From positions 2,914,001 to 2,978,000 of the forward strand of contig NZ_JABBFX010000001.1 in the NCBI RefSeq assembly GCF_012927085.1: a stretch of 64,000 bases of DNA. The letters run 5' to 3'. The stretch comes from Ramlibacter agri (lineage in GTDB: Bacteria > Pseudomonadota > Gammaproteobacteria > Burkholderiales > Burkholderiaceae_C). Positions 30,426 through 38,734 of the stretch are shown here, in pieces. The notes under the pieces were generated by a model that was not told the origin of the DNA, made no database searches, and saw only the letters and a program-made list of their open reading frames with translations. Position numbers and translations under genes: made by a program. Numbering within the stretch: the stretch's first letter is position 1; every line of letters starts with the position of its first letter.

Positions 30426-31615
30426 TGCGCCAGGAAGTCCTTGACCAGCGGCACCAGGATCGCGATGACCTGGTCCGCCTCGGCCTCGGTCATGATGAGG
30501 GGCGGCAGCAGGCGGATGACGGTGTCGGCCGTGACGCTGATCAACAGGCCGGCGTCGCAGGCGCGTTGCGTCAGCACCGAGCAGTTGCGGGCCAGTTCGA
30601 CGCCGATCATCAGGCCCTGGCCGCGCACTTCGACCACGCCGTCGAGGTTGCCCAGCTCGCGCTGCAGCGCGCCCTTCAGGTGGGCGCCGACGCGCGCGGC
30701 GCTTTCCAGCAGGCCGTCTTCTTCCATGATGCGGATCGTCTCCACGCCGGCCCGCATGGCCAGCGGGTTGCCGCCGAAGGTGGTGCCGTGGTTGCCTGGC
30801 TGGAAGATGTTGGCGGCCTTGGGGCCGGCCACCACCGCGCCGATCGGCACGCCGGAGCCCAGGCCCTTGGCGAGCGGCATCACGTCCGGCACGATGCCGG
30901 CCCACTGGTGCGCGAACCACTTGCCGGTGCGGCCCATGCCGCACTGCACTTCGTCGATCATCAGCAGCCAGTCCTTCTGGTCGCACAGGGCGCGCACCTG
31001 CTTCAGGTAGTCGATGCGCATCTGGTTGATGCCGCCTTCGCCCTGGATCGTCTCGAAGAACACGGCGACGACGTTGGGGTTGCCCTCGGTGGCCTGCTTC
31101 AGCGCGTCGATGTCGTTCAGCGGCACGCGGATGAAGCCTTCCACCAGCGGGCCGAAGCCCTGCTGCACCTTCTCGTTGCCGGTGGCGGACAGCGTGGCGA
31201 TGCTGCGGCCATGGAAGGCTTTCTCGTAGACCACGATCTCGGGGCGCTCGATGCCCTTGTCGTGCCCGAACTTGCGCGCCAGCTTGATCGCCGCCTCGTT
31301 GGCTTCCAGGCCGGTCGAGCCGAAGAACACGTTGGTCATGCCCGAGAGCTCGACCAGCTTGGCCGCCAGCTTCTCCGCGTTGGGCACGTGGTAGTAGTTG
31401 CAGCTGTGGATGATCTTGGAGATCTGGTCCTGCAGGGCCGGCACCAGCTTGGGGTGGTTGTGCCCCAGGGTGTTCACGGCGATGCCCGCCAGCGCATCCA
31501 GGTATCGCTTGCCGTTGACGTCCCAGACGTGCACGCCCTGGCCGTGCGACAGCGCGATCGGCAGGCGGCCGTAGGTGTTCATGGTATGGGGCGAGGAAGC
31601 CTCGATCTGGGCCAT
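30422..31615 (-). CDS. argD: Acetylornithine (class III) aminotransferase
   Basis: A 397-residue PLP enzyme converting N-acetylglutamate semialdehyde to N-acetylornithine; it may also act on succinyldiaminopimelate. VFFGSTGLEANEAAIKLAR is the phosphate-binding stretch, LLMIDEVQCGMGRTGKWFAH the cofactor-binding Asp, and MPLAKGLGSGVPIGA contains the Schiff-base Lys. The start MAQIEASSPH is preceded by AAAGG; an upstream TTG is not used. It forms an operon with argF and diverges from the DUF3579 gene. Confidence 0.93.
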   Translation of the reverse strand: MAQIEASSPHTMNTYGRLPIALSHGQGVHVWDVNGKRYLDALAGIAVNTLGHNHPKLVPALQDQISKIIHSCNYYHVPNAEKLAAKLVELSGMTNVFFGSTGLEANEAAIKLARKFGHDKGIERPEIVVYEKAFHGRSIATLSATGNEKVQQGFGPLVEGFIRVPLNDIDALKQATEGNPNVVAVFFETIQGEGGINQMRIDYLKQVRALCDQKDWLLMIDEVQCGMGRTGKWFAHQWAGIVPDVMPLAKGLGSGVPIGAVVAGPKAANIFQPGNHGTTFGGNPLAMRAGVETIRIMEEDGLLESAARVGAHLKGALQRELGNLDGVVEVRGQGLMIGVELARNCSVLTQRACDAGLLISVTADTVIRLLPPLIMTEAEADQVIAILVPLVKDFLAQ

Positions 31616-31713
31616 GGAAGTCAACCTTTCAGCATCACAAATGAAAAGCGGCTCAACGCGGGCCCCGTGAAGCTGGCTTCACGGGCTCCTGTGACGTGAG
31701 CCGTTGAAGTGCA

Positions 31714-31832
31714 ATTGTAGGCACACGGCTTGCGATGGTTGTTTGACAATTCCGCATCACACCGATGCCCCCTCGCCGCGGGGGTGGTGCCCGGCGGTGG
31801 CTGCGAGGCTGAACTCTTATATAAGATAGAAT
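31714..31832. promoter_or_regulatory. argD / DUF3579 divergent control region with TCTTATATAAGA palindrome
   Basis: The 274-base gap between divergent starts is the most AT-rich patch nearby. It holds a perfect 12-bp palindrome at 31815-31826, followed by TAGAAT (31827-31832) that may be a -10 for DUF3579. On the minus strand TACAAT (31719 to 31714) may be the argD -10. TTGACA at 31743-31748 has no matching -10 at standard spacing. The palindrome is a plausible operator. Confidence 0.45.
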
Positions 31833-31889
31833 ACTTGTGCAATGCAGCAAGGACTACCCGTCCCATCCGCTGCAGCACGACTCCCACCC

Positions 31890-32213
31890 ATGGTCTCCAG
31901 CGACGCCAAAGAAGTCTTCATCCAGGGCATTACCCGCGCAGGGCGGACTTTCCGGCCCAGCGACTGGGCCGAGCGCCTGGCCGGCGTCATGAGCCAGTTC
32001 CGTCCGGGCGGCGCCCAGCCCGGCTCCCACCTCAGCTACTCGCCCTGGTGCGTGCCCACGGTCATCAACGGCATCAAGTGCGTGATCGTCAACAGCGAAC
32101 TGCGCAAGGCCGAGCCCATGGCCTGGGACTTCGTGCTGAACTTCGCCAAGGACAACGACCTGCAGGTGGGCGAGGCCTGCCTGCTGCCGGAAGACCGGCA
32201 GCCGCGGGCCTAG
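31890..32213 (+). CDS. DUF3579 family protein
   Basis: A 107-residue protein recognised as DUF3579, a conserved betaproteobacterial family of unknown function. Characteristic segments are KEVFIQGITRAGRTFRPSDW, AERLAGVMSQF, SPWCVPTVINGIKCVIVN and MAWDFVLNFAKDNDLQV. In many relatives it neighbours argD/argF or rpsT, as here. Sixteen further codons upstream also start with ATG, but the family begins near MVSSDAKE. It is cytoplasmic with no cofactor motif. Confidence 0.87.
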   Translation: MVSSDAKEVFIQGITRAGRTFRPSDWAERLAGVMSQFRPGGAQPGSHLSYSPWCVPTVINGIKCVIVNSELRKAEPMAWDFVLNFAKDNDLQVGEACLLPEDRQPRA

Positions 32214-32217
32214 GTTC

Positions 32218-32916
32218 CTAGTCGCAGACCTCGATCCGCTGGTAGACGCGGTAGCCCACGCCGCGCACCGTGGCCACCGGCAACTGCAGGCCGCAGGCCT
32301 GTTCCACCTTGCGGCGCAGCCGCCGCATCTGGGTGTCCAGCCGACGCTGGTCGTATTGCAGGTAGTCCTCGCCGAGCGCCTTCACGATCGCCTGCCGGCG
32401 CACGCATTCGCCGCCCGTGGCCAGGGCCAGCAGCACCGTGTGGTCCTGCGCCGAAAGCGGTACGGCCGACAGGCCGGGCGGGACCAGGCGCGGCGGCGCG
32501 CTGCCCAGGCGCCACGCCGGTCCGGTGTCGGCGGCCGGCAAGGTCTCGGCCATCGCCGCGGCCTCGCTGCGATGGGTGATGTCGCGTGCGACCGCGACGC
32601 GCACACCGTCTTCCGGGTACCAGCGCGCGGACCACATGATGTGGACCAGGCGGCCGTCCTTGCGCACGTAGCGGTTCTCGAAGTGGCGCTGCAGGTAGCC
32701 GTCCATGATGCGGTCCACCGCCTGCAGCGTGCGCTGGCGGTCGCCTTCGTAGACGAATTCGATCATGCGCTTGCCGAGCATCTCGTCGGGCCGGTAGCCG
32801 AAGATGGCCTCGCAGGCGCCGCGGATGGCGAGGAAGTGCCCTTGCTCGTCGACGGTGCAGATGGCGTCGAGGAGGAGGTCGGTGATGTCGGCCGGTGGGC
32901 CGTCCTGCGGATTCAT
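32218..32916 (-). CDS. PAS-domain winged-helix transcriptional regulator
   Basis: A 232-residue one-component regulator. A PAS fold (about 8-120) contains DAICTVDEQGHFLAIRGACE, FGYRPDEMLGKRMIEFV and the PAC-like NRYVRKDGRLVHIMWSARWYP. After a Pro/Ala-rich linker an OmpR/PhoB-type DNA-binding domain follows (about 150-228): VPLSAQDHTVLLALA, RQAIVKALGEDYLQYDQRRLDTQMRRLRRK and TVRGVGYRVYQ. It has no receiver domain, so the PAS domain replaces phosphorylation as input. The ligand or cofactor is unknown. It converges on DUF3579 with a 4-base gap. Confidence 0.87.
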   Translation of the reverse strand: MNPQDGPPADITDLLLDAICTVDEQGHFLAIRGACEAIFGYRPDEMLGKRMIEFVYEGDRQRTLQAVDRIMDGYLQRHFENRYVRKDGRLVHIMWSARWYPEDGVRVAVARDITHRSEAAAMAETLPAADTGPAWRLGSAPPRLVPPGLSAVPLSAQDHTVLLALATGGECVRRQAIVKALGEDYLQYDQRRLDTQMRRLRRKVEQACGLQLPVATVRGVGYRVYQRIEVCD

Positions 32917-33041
32917 GGCTCGTGTACTGCGAGGTCCGGCGCTCAGGTTTGCTCAGGCTCGGTCGCATTGCGCCGCCTACCATCGCGGGGGATCACCGTG
33001 CACTCTAGCAAAAGCACGGGCACGCCGGACGTCGGGAAGCC

Positions 33042-33263
33042 ATGAAGAAGTTGCAGCAGGGTCGGGTCGACCGGGAGTTCGAAGCCTGGGAGCGGTTGCG
33101 CCGCGAGCTCTACGCCTGCGAGGCCCGCTGGGCCGCCACCGAAACGCTGGTGGGCGACAGCCGGCGGGTCGCCGTGCTGCAGGACGAGGTCACGCGCCTG
33201 CGCTGTGCGCTCGACGAGGTGTTCGGGCGGGCGATGGCGGCGCTGGAAGAGGCGCAGTCCTAG
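33042..33263 (+). CDS. Hypothetical small helical protein
   Basis: A 73-residue charged protein, largely helical by eye (REFEAWERLRRELYACEARWAATE, then LQDEVTRLRCALDEVFGRAMAALEEA), with coiled-coil heptads and two Cys. No family is recognised. It has its own start region, and a good terminator follows its stop by 30 bases, which supports it being a real gene. Confidence 0.6.
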   Translation: MKKLQQGRVDREFEAWERLRRELYACEARWAATETLVGDSRRVAVLQDEVTRLRCALDEVFGRAMAALEEAQS

Positions 33264-33290
33264 GGGCCAAGCCCTTCCGGAGCGCCCAAG

Positions 33291-33320
33291 AAAAAACCGC
33301 CCGAAGGCGGTTTTCCTTTT
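33291..33320. terminator. Bidirectional Rho-independent terminator
   Basis: AAAACCGCC, loop CGAA, GGCGGTTTT is a 9-bp stem flanked by A and T runs on both strands. It can stop the 73-residue gene on the plus strand and rpsT on the minus strand. Confidence 0.9.
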
Positions 33321-33392
33321 TTGCTTTGCTGGCAGCGCACCCGGTTCAAACGGCGTGAAGCTTGCGCCTCACGTGCTTGCCCGACTGGTTCG

Positions 33393-33692
33393 TCAGGCGG
33401 CGGCCTGCAGGCCCTTGACCCTGGCGGACAGACGGCTCTTGTCGCGCGAGGCCTTGTTCTTGTGGAAGATGCCCTTGTCGGCAACCGTGTCCACGATGGA
33501 TTGCGCCTTGGCGAAGAGTTCGGTCGCCTTGGCCTTGTCACCGGCGGCGACGGCCTTCTCGACGTTCTTCACGGCGGTGCGGTACTTGGAGCGCAGCGAG
33601 GTGTTCGCGGCGTTCAGCTTGACGTCCTGGCGGGCGCGCTTGCGGCCGGATGCCAGGCGGGGGTTCTTCTTCTTGGGTTTTGCAGAAGCCAT
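33393..33692 (-). CDS. rpsT: Small ribosomal subunit protein bS20
   Basis: A 99-residue basic protein with the family N-terminus [19 protein letters not shown], then [20 protein letters not shown] and [22 protein letters not shown]. It binds 16S rRNA helices 9 and 44 in the 30S subunit. It is slightly longer than E. coli S20 (87) through the betaproteobacterial N-terminal and linker insertions. AAGGAA precedes the ATG. Confidence 0.97.
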   Translation of the reverse strand: MASAKPKKKNPRLASGRKRARQDVKLNAANTSLRSKYRTAVKNVEKAVAAGDKAKATELFAKAQSIVDTVADKGIFHKNKASRDKSRLSARVKGLQAAA

Positions 33693-33737
33693 GGTGTGTT
33701 CCTTACTTGTCTGAGGATGATGCCAGCAAAGCCCACC

Positions 33738-33743
33738 ATTATA
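33738..33743 (-). promoter_or_regulatory. rpsT -10 hexamer
   Basis: A perfect TATAAT on the minus strand, 46 bases before the rpsT start, predicts a leader of about 40 bases. No clear -35 is seen at standard spacing. Confidence 0.55.
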
Positions 33744-33808
33744 GCCCGCCGGCGTTCCCTGGCCGGGGAGGGGGCTTCAGGGTGGACCGCCGGGCTAAAC
33801 TCGGGCCA

Positions 33809-35362
33809 GTGAGTCTGTTCAAAGCCGCATCCACCGTCTCCCTCCTCACCCTGGCTTCCCGCGTCACCGGCCTGTTCCGGGACGTGCTGATGGTTTCGGT
33901 GTTCGGCGTCAACGCCCTGACGGACGCGTTCTACGTCGCCTTCCGCATCCCCAACCTGTTCCGCCGGGTGTTCGGCGAGGGCGCCTTCAGCCAGGCCTTC
34001 GTGCCGGTGCTGGCGGGCTGCCGGGCCACCGAGGGCGACCAGGGCGCCAAGGTGCTCGTCGACCACGTCTCCACCGTGCTGCTGTGGACGCTGGTGCTGC
34101 TGTGCCTCGCCGGCGTGGTGGGCGCGCCGCTGCTGGTCTGGGCCCTGGCCAGCGGGCTGAAGGAATACGACGCCGCCGTCGTCATGACGCGCGTGATGTT
34201 CCCCTATATCGGCTTCATGTCGCTGGTGGCACTGGCGGGCGGCATCCTCAACACCTGGAAGAAGTTCGCCGTGCCGGCGGCCTCGCCGGTGCTGCTGAAC
34301 GTCACGCTGATCCTGTCCATCCTGCTGGGCGTGCCGCTGTTCCGGCGGCTGGGCATCGAGCCGATCTACTCGCAGTGCGTGGGCGTGATGGTGGGCGGCA
34401 TCCTGCAGCTGGCCTGCCAGCTGCCGGCGCTCAGGCGCATCGGCATGCTGCCGCGCATCGGCCTGGCGGCCGCGAGCCTGAAGGCTTCGATGAACGACCC
34501 GGCCACCCGCAAGATCCTGCGGCTGATGCTGCCGGCGCTGCTGGGCGTGAGCGTCGCCCAGATCTCCCTGCTGATCAACACGCAGATCGCGTCGCACCTG
34601 GCGGCGGGCAGCGTGAGCTGGCTCAATTCGGCCGACCGGCTGATGGAGTTCCCGACCGCCATGCTGGGCGTCGCGCTGGGCGTGGTGCTGATGCCCCAGC
34701 TGGCCGCGGCGCGCGCCAGCGGCGATGAGGACCGTTACTCGGCCATGCTGGACTGGGGCCTGCGGCTGGTGGTGCTGGCGGCCGTCCCCTGCTCGGTGGC
34801 GCTGCTGGTGTTCGCGCGCCCGCTGGTCGCCACGCTGTTTCACTACGGCGCCTTCAAGGACAGCGACGTGGAGCAGGTCGCGCTGGCGCTGGCCGGCTAC
34901 GGCACCGGACTGCTGGGCCTGGTGGCCATCAAGGTGCTGGCTCCGGGCTACTACGCCAGCCACGACATGAAGACGCCGATGCGCATCGCGATCGTCGCCC
35001 TGGTGACCACGCAGCTGCTGAACGTCGCGCTGGTGCCCTGGCTGAAGCATGCGGGCCTTGCGCTCTCCATCGGTCTTGGGGCGCTGGTGAACTCGGGCCT
35101 GCTGCTGGCCGGCCTGTTGAAGAAGGGCCGCTACCGCCCGCACCCCGGCTGGCCCATGTTCGCCCTCCAGGTGTTCGCCGCCACCGCCTTGCTGGCCGTG
35201 TTCCTGATGTGGGCCAACGGCAGCCTGCCCTGGGTGGCCTGGCGCGCCGAGCCCTTCAAGCGCATCGGCGCGATGGCGCTGATGATGGCCGCGTCCGGTG
35301 TCCTGTACTTCGGTGCGCTGCGCATCGGGGGATTGAAGCTGCGCCAATTTGTCACTCGCTGA
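33809..35362 (+). CDS. murJ: Lipid II flippase MurJ
   Basis: A 517-residue MOP-superfamily membrane protein with about 14 helices that flips lipid II for peptidoglycan synthesis. The N-terminus SLFKAASTVSLLTLASRVTG and FRDVLMVSVFG, then AFYVAFRIPNLFRRVFGEGA, are diagnostic. FSQAFVPVLAG follows. Length matches E. coli MurJ (511). The start is the GTG at 33809. The reading frame extends upstream across the rpsT promoter, but that part is non-coding. It is divergent from rpsT, a common arrangement in betaproteobacteria. Confidence 0.95.
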   Translation: MSLFKAASTVSLLTLASRVTGLFRDVLMVSVFGVNALTDAFYVAFRIPNLFRRVFGEGAFSQAFVPVLAGCRATEGDQGAKVLVDHVSTVLLWTLVLLCLAGVVGAPLLVWALASGLKEYDAAVVMTRVMFPYIGFMSLVALAGGILNTWKKFAVPAASPVLLNVTLILSILLGVPLFRRLGIEPIYSQCVGVMVGGILQLACQLPALRRIGMLPRIGLAAASLKASMNDPATRKILRLMLPALLGVSVAQISLLINTQIASHLAAGSVSWLNSADRLMEFPTAMLGVALGVVLMPQLAAARASGDEDRYSAMLDWGLRLVVLAAVPCSVALLVFARPLVATLFHYGAFKDSDVEQVALALAGYGTGLLGLVAIKVLAPGYYASHDMKTPMRIAIVALVTTQLLNVALVPWLKHAGLALSIGLGALVNSGLLLAGLLKKGRYRPHPGWPMFALQVFAATALLAVFLMWANGSLPWVAWRAEPFKRIGAMALMMAASGVLYFGALRIGGLKLRQFVTR

Positions 35363-35417
35363 GGTTGCACTGCAACGCTGGCTTGACGCTCATTGGCCCG
35401 TCCATTAAAAAGAACGC

Positions 35418-36269
35418 ATGACCATGCAATTCGCAGCGCCGACGGCTCTGGAGTATTTCCGGATGCTGGTGCAGAGCGACGAGCACTTCCCCTTGCTCGA
35501 AGCCGCGGCCAGCGTGGCCCAGGATGAATACCCCGATCTCGACCTGCAGGTGGTCCTCGGCGACGTCGACCAGCTGCTGGCCCGCCTGAAGCGCCGCATC
35601 CCCGCCGATGCTGCCGCCCTCCAGCGCCTGCGCACGCTGAACCAGTTCTTCTTCCGCGACCTCAGTTTCGGCGGCAACGTCAACGACTACTGCGACCCGG
35701 ACAACAGCTACCTGAACGTGGTGCTGCGCACGCGGCGCGGCATCCAGATCTCGCTGGCCGTCCTCTGGATCGAGCTGGCCCAGGGCATCGGCCTGCATGC
35801 CCGCGGCGTCTGCTTCCCCGGCCACTTCATGGTGAAGGTGAACCTGCCGAAGGGGCAGGTGGTGATCGACCCGTTCACGGGCCAGTCGCTGTCACGCGAG
35901 GAACTGTCGGAACGGCTGGAGCCGTACAAGCGGCGCAGCGGGCTGGTCGATGAATTCGAGGTGCCGCTGGGCCTCTACCTGCAGGCCGCGCCGCCGCGCG
36001 ACATCCTGGCGCGCATGCTGCGCAACCTGAAGGAGATCCATCGTGCGCAGGAGGACTGGCAGCGCTTGATCGCCGTGCAGAACCGCCTGCTGGTGCTGCT
36101 GCCCGACGCCTGGGCCGAGTACCGCGACCGCGGCCTCGCGCATGCGGAGCAGGGCCACACCGAGATGGCGGTGGACGACCTCGAGACTTACCTGGTCCAC
36201 GCGCAGGACGCGCTGGACATCGACGCGATCGCGGATCGGGTCGCGGACCTGCGCCGCGCGAAGCACTAG
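35418..36269 (+). CDS. SirB1 family protein (transglutaminase-like fold with TPR-like tail)
   Basis: A 283-residue SirB1/YchA-type protein. The core (about 25-190) has LNQFFFRDLSFGGNVNDYCDPDNSYLNVVLRTRRG and ISLAVLWIELAQGIGLHARGVCFPGHFMVKV, with His in PGHF; the Cys-type nucleophile is not obvious. A TPR-like helical region follows (about 195-275, HRAQEDWQRLIAVQNRLLVLLP, then YRDRGLAHAEQG). Function is unknown in general; genomic links are to peptide-chain release and rRNA genes. The stop shares CTAG with the convergent parA. Confidence 0.87.
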   Translation: MTMQFAAPTALEYFRMLVQSDEHFPLLEAAASVAQDEYPDLDLQVVLGDVDQLLARLKRRIPADAAALQRLRTLNQFFFRDLSFGGNVNDYCDPDNSYLNVVLRTRRGIQISLAVLWIELAQGIGLHARGVCFPGHFMVKVNLPKGQVVIDPFTGQSLSREELSERLEPYKRRSGLVDEFEVPLGLYLQAAPPRDILARMLRNLKEIHRAQEDWQRLIAVQNRLLVLLPDAWAEYRDRGLAHAEQGHTEMAVDDLETYLVHAQDALDIDAIADRVADLRRAKH

Positions 36270-37018
36270 GCCGCGCGGGACAGCACTCCGGAATTGAGCG
36301 GCCTCGCTCCGGCCAGCACGCCCGCCAATCGGCTCGGCGGCTGCGCTTTCAGGATCTCGCGCGGGGTTTCCTTCACCACCGGCGGCGGGTTCAGCACCGG
36401 CTTGAGCCAGTCGAGGATAGTCTTCCACTGCGCCAGGTCGGTGGCGACCTGGCTCGGTTGCAGGTCGAACAGGGTCAGCCCGCGTTCGAGGCAACGCACG
36501 TAGTTCTGCGTCTCGCGCAACAGCCCCGGCATTTCCAGGTTGCGCTGCTGCGCCCAGTCCTTCAGCACTTCGCCGGCGTTGGTGCGGCCGTCCACGCGCA
36601 TGCCGATGGCGGCCAGCTTGCACTGGCCCTTGGCCGTGCGCGGCAGCGTCATCAGCTCCGCATGGCAGGCGGCGGCGGACTCGCGGTCGAAGAGGGACGG
36701 GCAGACCGGCAGGATGATGGCATCGGCGAACATCACGATGCGCGCGAGTTCGAAGCCGTGCAAGCCACCCGGCGTGTCGAGGACCACGTGCGTGATGCCG
36801 GTGGGCACCCGCAGCACGTTCTTCTGGTCGATGGCCCAGGGCGCGATGCCGGGCAGCGACGGATCGCGCCGGCGCAGCCAGCCGCGGCTGGACTGCTGGC
36901 GATCGATGTCCCCCAGCATGACGGAATGGCCCTGGCGGGCGCACCAGGCAGCGACATGGGCCGCGAAGGTGCTCTTGCCGCTTCCTCCCTTGCGGTTGAC
37001 GACGGCGACGACGGGCAT
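36266..37018 (-). CDS. Orphan ParA/MinD-type ATPase
   Basis: A 250-residue deviant-Walker ATPase: NRKGGSGKST at 8-17, with signature Lys10. HVVLDTPGG is the switch II region and AIILPVCPSLFDRES the next strand. It has no parB, minE or cargo gene beside it, so the target is not apparent. Members of this orphan group position chemoreceptors, cellulose or pilus machines, or other cargos. The C-terminal 35 residues are Pro/Ala-rich and may be the partner-contact tail. GGGAGGGGAA lies before the start. Confidence 0.85.
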   Translation of the reverse strand: MPVVAVVNRKGGSGKSTFAAHVAAWCARQGHSVMLGDIDRQQSSRGWLRRRDPSLPGIAPWAIDQKNVLRVPTGITHVVLDTPGGLHGFELARIVMFADAIILPVCPSLFDRESAAACHAELMTLPRTAKGQCKLAAIGMRVDGRTNAGEVLKDWAQQRNLEMPGLLRETQNYVRCLERGLTLFDLQPSQVATDLAQWKTILDWLKPVLNPPPVVKETPREILKAQPPSRLAGVLAGARPLNSGVLSRAA

Positions 37019-37093
37019 GACAGTTCCCCTCCCAACGAGCAGCCCACTATGGACCGATTCGGCTCAGCCGTCCAGCAGCGAAGGGCTTATCTG

Positions 37094-38074
37094 CTAGAAG
37101 TTTTGTAGCGTTGCAACGCCAACGGAAGGCGTTCCCGCCAGCCCGAACTGCCGCCAGGCGCGGCGCAGCTGGGTGTCGGAGCTGAAACCGGCCACTTCGG
37201 CCGCCTGCGTGACGTTGCGCCCGGCGGCCAGCGCCGCCTCCGCCAGCGACAGGCGGATACGACGAAGGTATTGCAGTGGCGCCACCCCCGCGTGTTCCAG
37301 GAACAGGCGCGTCAGGTGCCGCGGCGAGGTGTGGCCGATGCGCGCCATGCGCGGCACGCTCCATTCCGCCTGGGGCTCGGCGCCGATGGCGTCCTGCACA
37401 CGGTGCAACACCGGGTGGATATGGCTGCGATAGGCCAGGAAGGGCGACAGCTCCGGGTCGTTCGGCCCGCGCCGCAGCGCCACCACCATGGTCTGGGCCA
37501 CTTCCGCCGCCACCGCCGGGCCGCAGCTTTCGGCGACCAGGTGCAGGGCGAGGTCGATGCCGGTCGTGATGCCGGCGCTGGACGCCACGCCGCCATCGAG
37601 CACGAACACGCGGTTGGACACCACCTCGCAGCCGGGCGCGACGCTGCGCAGTTCCTCCAGGTGTTGGTGGTGGGTGGTGGCGCGCCGTCCCTGCAGCAGG
37701 CCGGCATGGGCGGCGAGCAGCGCGCCGGCGCAGATGGTGACCAGCCGGATGCGCGGCAGCGCTTCCTGCAAGCCGGCCAGCCAGCGGATCGCGGCGCGGG
37801 CCGGCGGCGCCGACACGTCCACCGTCTTTCCGGCCAGGCCCACCAGCACCAGCCAGCTGCCGTCCGCCACGTGCGCCGGCAGCGGCTCCACGCCGGCGAC
37901 CGGAAGGCCGACCGAAGTCGGCATGCTGTCCTGCGGCCCCACGTAGCGCAGCTTGAACCGCGGCGGCTGGCCGCGCGCGGCCAGCACCTGGTTGGCGATG
38001 CGCAGCGCCTCCGCCGGCCCGGCCCAGTCCAGGACCAGGGCGCCGGGGAGCAGCAGGAACAGCACTTCCGTCAT
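37094..38074 (-). CDS. GlxA-type transcriptional regulator (DJ-1/PfpI + AraC)
   Basis: A 326-residue regulator. A DJ-1/PfpI-like ligand domain (1-185) carries LVTICAGALLAAHAGLLQGRRATTHH with the elbow Cys position. A linker follows, then a C-terminal AraC helix-turn-helix pair (about 225-320): MARIGHTSPRHLTRLFLEHAG and VTQAAEVAGFSSDTQLRRAWRQ. Such proteins control catabolism of quaternary amines or amides. The start overlaps the stop of the upstream isochorismatase-like gene (ATGA), so the two are coexpressed and it may act on a product of that enzyme. Confidence 0.92.
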   Translation of the reverse strand: MTEVLFLLLPGALVLDWAGPAEALRIANQVLAARGQPPRFKLRYVGPQDSMPTSVGLPVAGVEPLPAHVADGSWLVLVGLAGKTVDVSAPPARAAIRWLAGLQEALPRIRLVTICAGALLAAHAGLLQGRRATTHHQHLEELRSVAPGCEVVSNRVFVLDGGVASSAGITTGIDLALHLVAESCGPAVAAEVAQTMVVALRRGPNDPELSPFLAYRSHIHPVLHRVQDAIGAEPQAEWSVPRMARIGHTSPRHLTRLFLEHAGVAPLQYLRRIRLSLAEAALAAGRNVTQAAEVAGFSSDTQLRRAWRQFGLAGTPSVGVATLQNF

Positions 38075-38640
38075 TGAGCCTCGGTCACGAGCCGGTCGGC
38101 CACCTGGGCCACCGTGCAGATGCGGGCAAAGCGGTCCTTCAGCACCGCCGCCGTGCGGGCCTGGAGCATGGCCACCGTCAGCGGCGAGCCGTCTTCGTGC
38201 TGCATGTCGAAGCTGTGGGTGGCCTCGGTCACGAAGTCCACCTGCCAGCCCAGGTCGGACGCGTGGCGGGTGGTCGTCTCGCAGCATTGCTCGGTGCGGA
38301 TGCCGCTCACGATCAGCCGGCCGATGTTGTTCTGCGTGAGCCAGACGTCCAGGCCGGTGCCGACCAGCGCGCTATGGCGGCGCTTGACGAAGGTGGCTGC
38401 CGGTTCGACCGCCGCCAGGCCTTCCATCGGCCGGACGTGGCCGGACTCCATGGCGAAGGGATTGCCGGGGACGGCCGGGCCGTCGCTGTGCAGGATGCGC
38501 ACGATCGGCACGCCGGCCTGCTGGCAGGCCGCGATCAATGCGTTCTGCTTCTCGAGGTAGGCGGGCAGGGCTTCCGCCCGGAAGTAGGGACGGTGCCGGA
38601 AGGATTCCTGCACATCGATCAGAAGCAGACAGCTTTTCAT
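38071..38640 (-). CDS. Cysteine hydrolase, isochorismatase-like
   Basis: A 189-residue amidohydrolase of the isochorismatase/nicotinamidase superfamily. The catalytic triad is visible: Asp in CLLLIDVQESF (about residue 8), Lys in TFVKRRHSAL and Cys in GIRTEQCCETTTR. The cis-peptide region precedes the Cys. The substrate is unknown; the GlxA-type neighbour suggests an amide or hydantoin-like compound. The start at MKSCLLLIDVQ is typical; upstream in-frame codons are ignored. Confidence 0.9.
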   Translation of the reverse strand: MKSCLLLIDVQESFRHRPYFRAEALPAYLEKQNALIAACQQAGVPIVRILHSDGPAVPGNPFAMESGHVRPMEGLAAVEPAATFVKRRHSALVGTGLDVWLTQNNIGRLIVSGIRTEQCCETTTRHASDLGWQVDFVTEATHSFDMQHEDGSPLTVAMLQARTAAVLKDRFARICTVAQVADRLVTEAQ

Positions 38641-38734
38641 GGGGCCCTCGCGACCTTGGAAGTGGATGACGGGACGAATTCTTCCCCGGAAGCGGCCGGC
38701 GCGCCAGTCCGGCACCGGACCGGCGTCGATCAGT

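Noticed and set aside
36266..37018. ParA as part of a plasmid partition or integrated-element locus.
   Set aside because: No parB, replication, relaxase or integrase gene nearby, and flanks are standard chromosomal genes.
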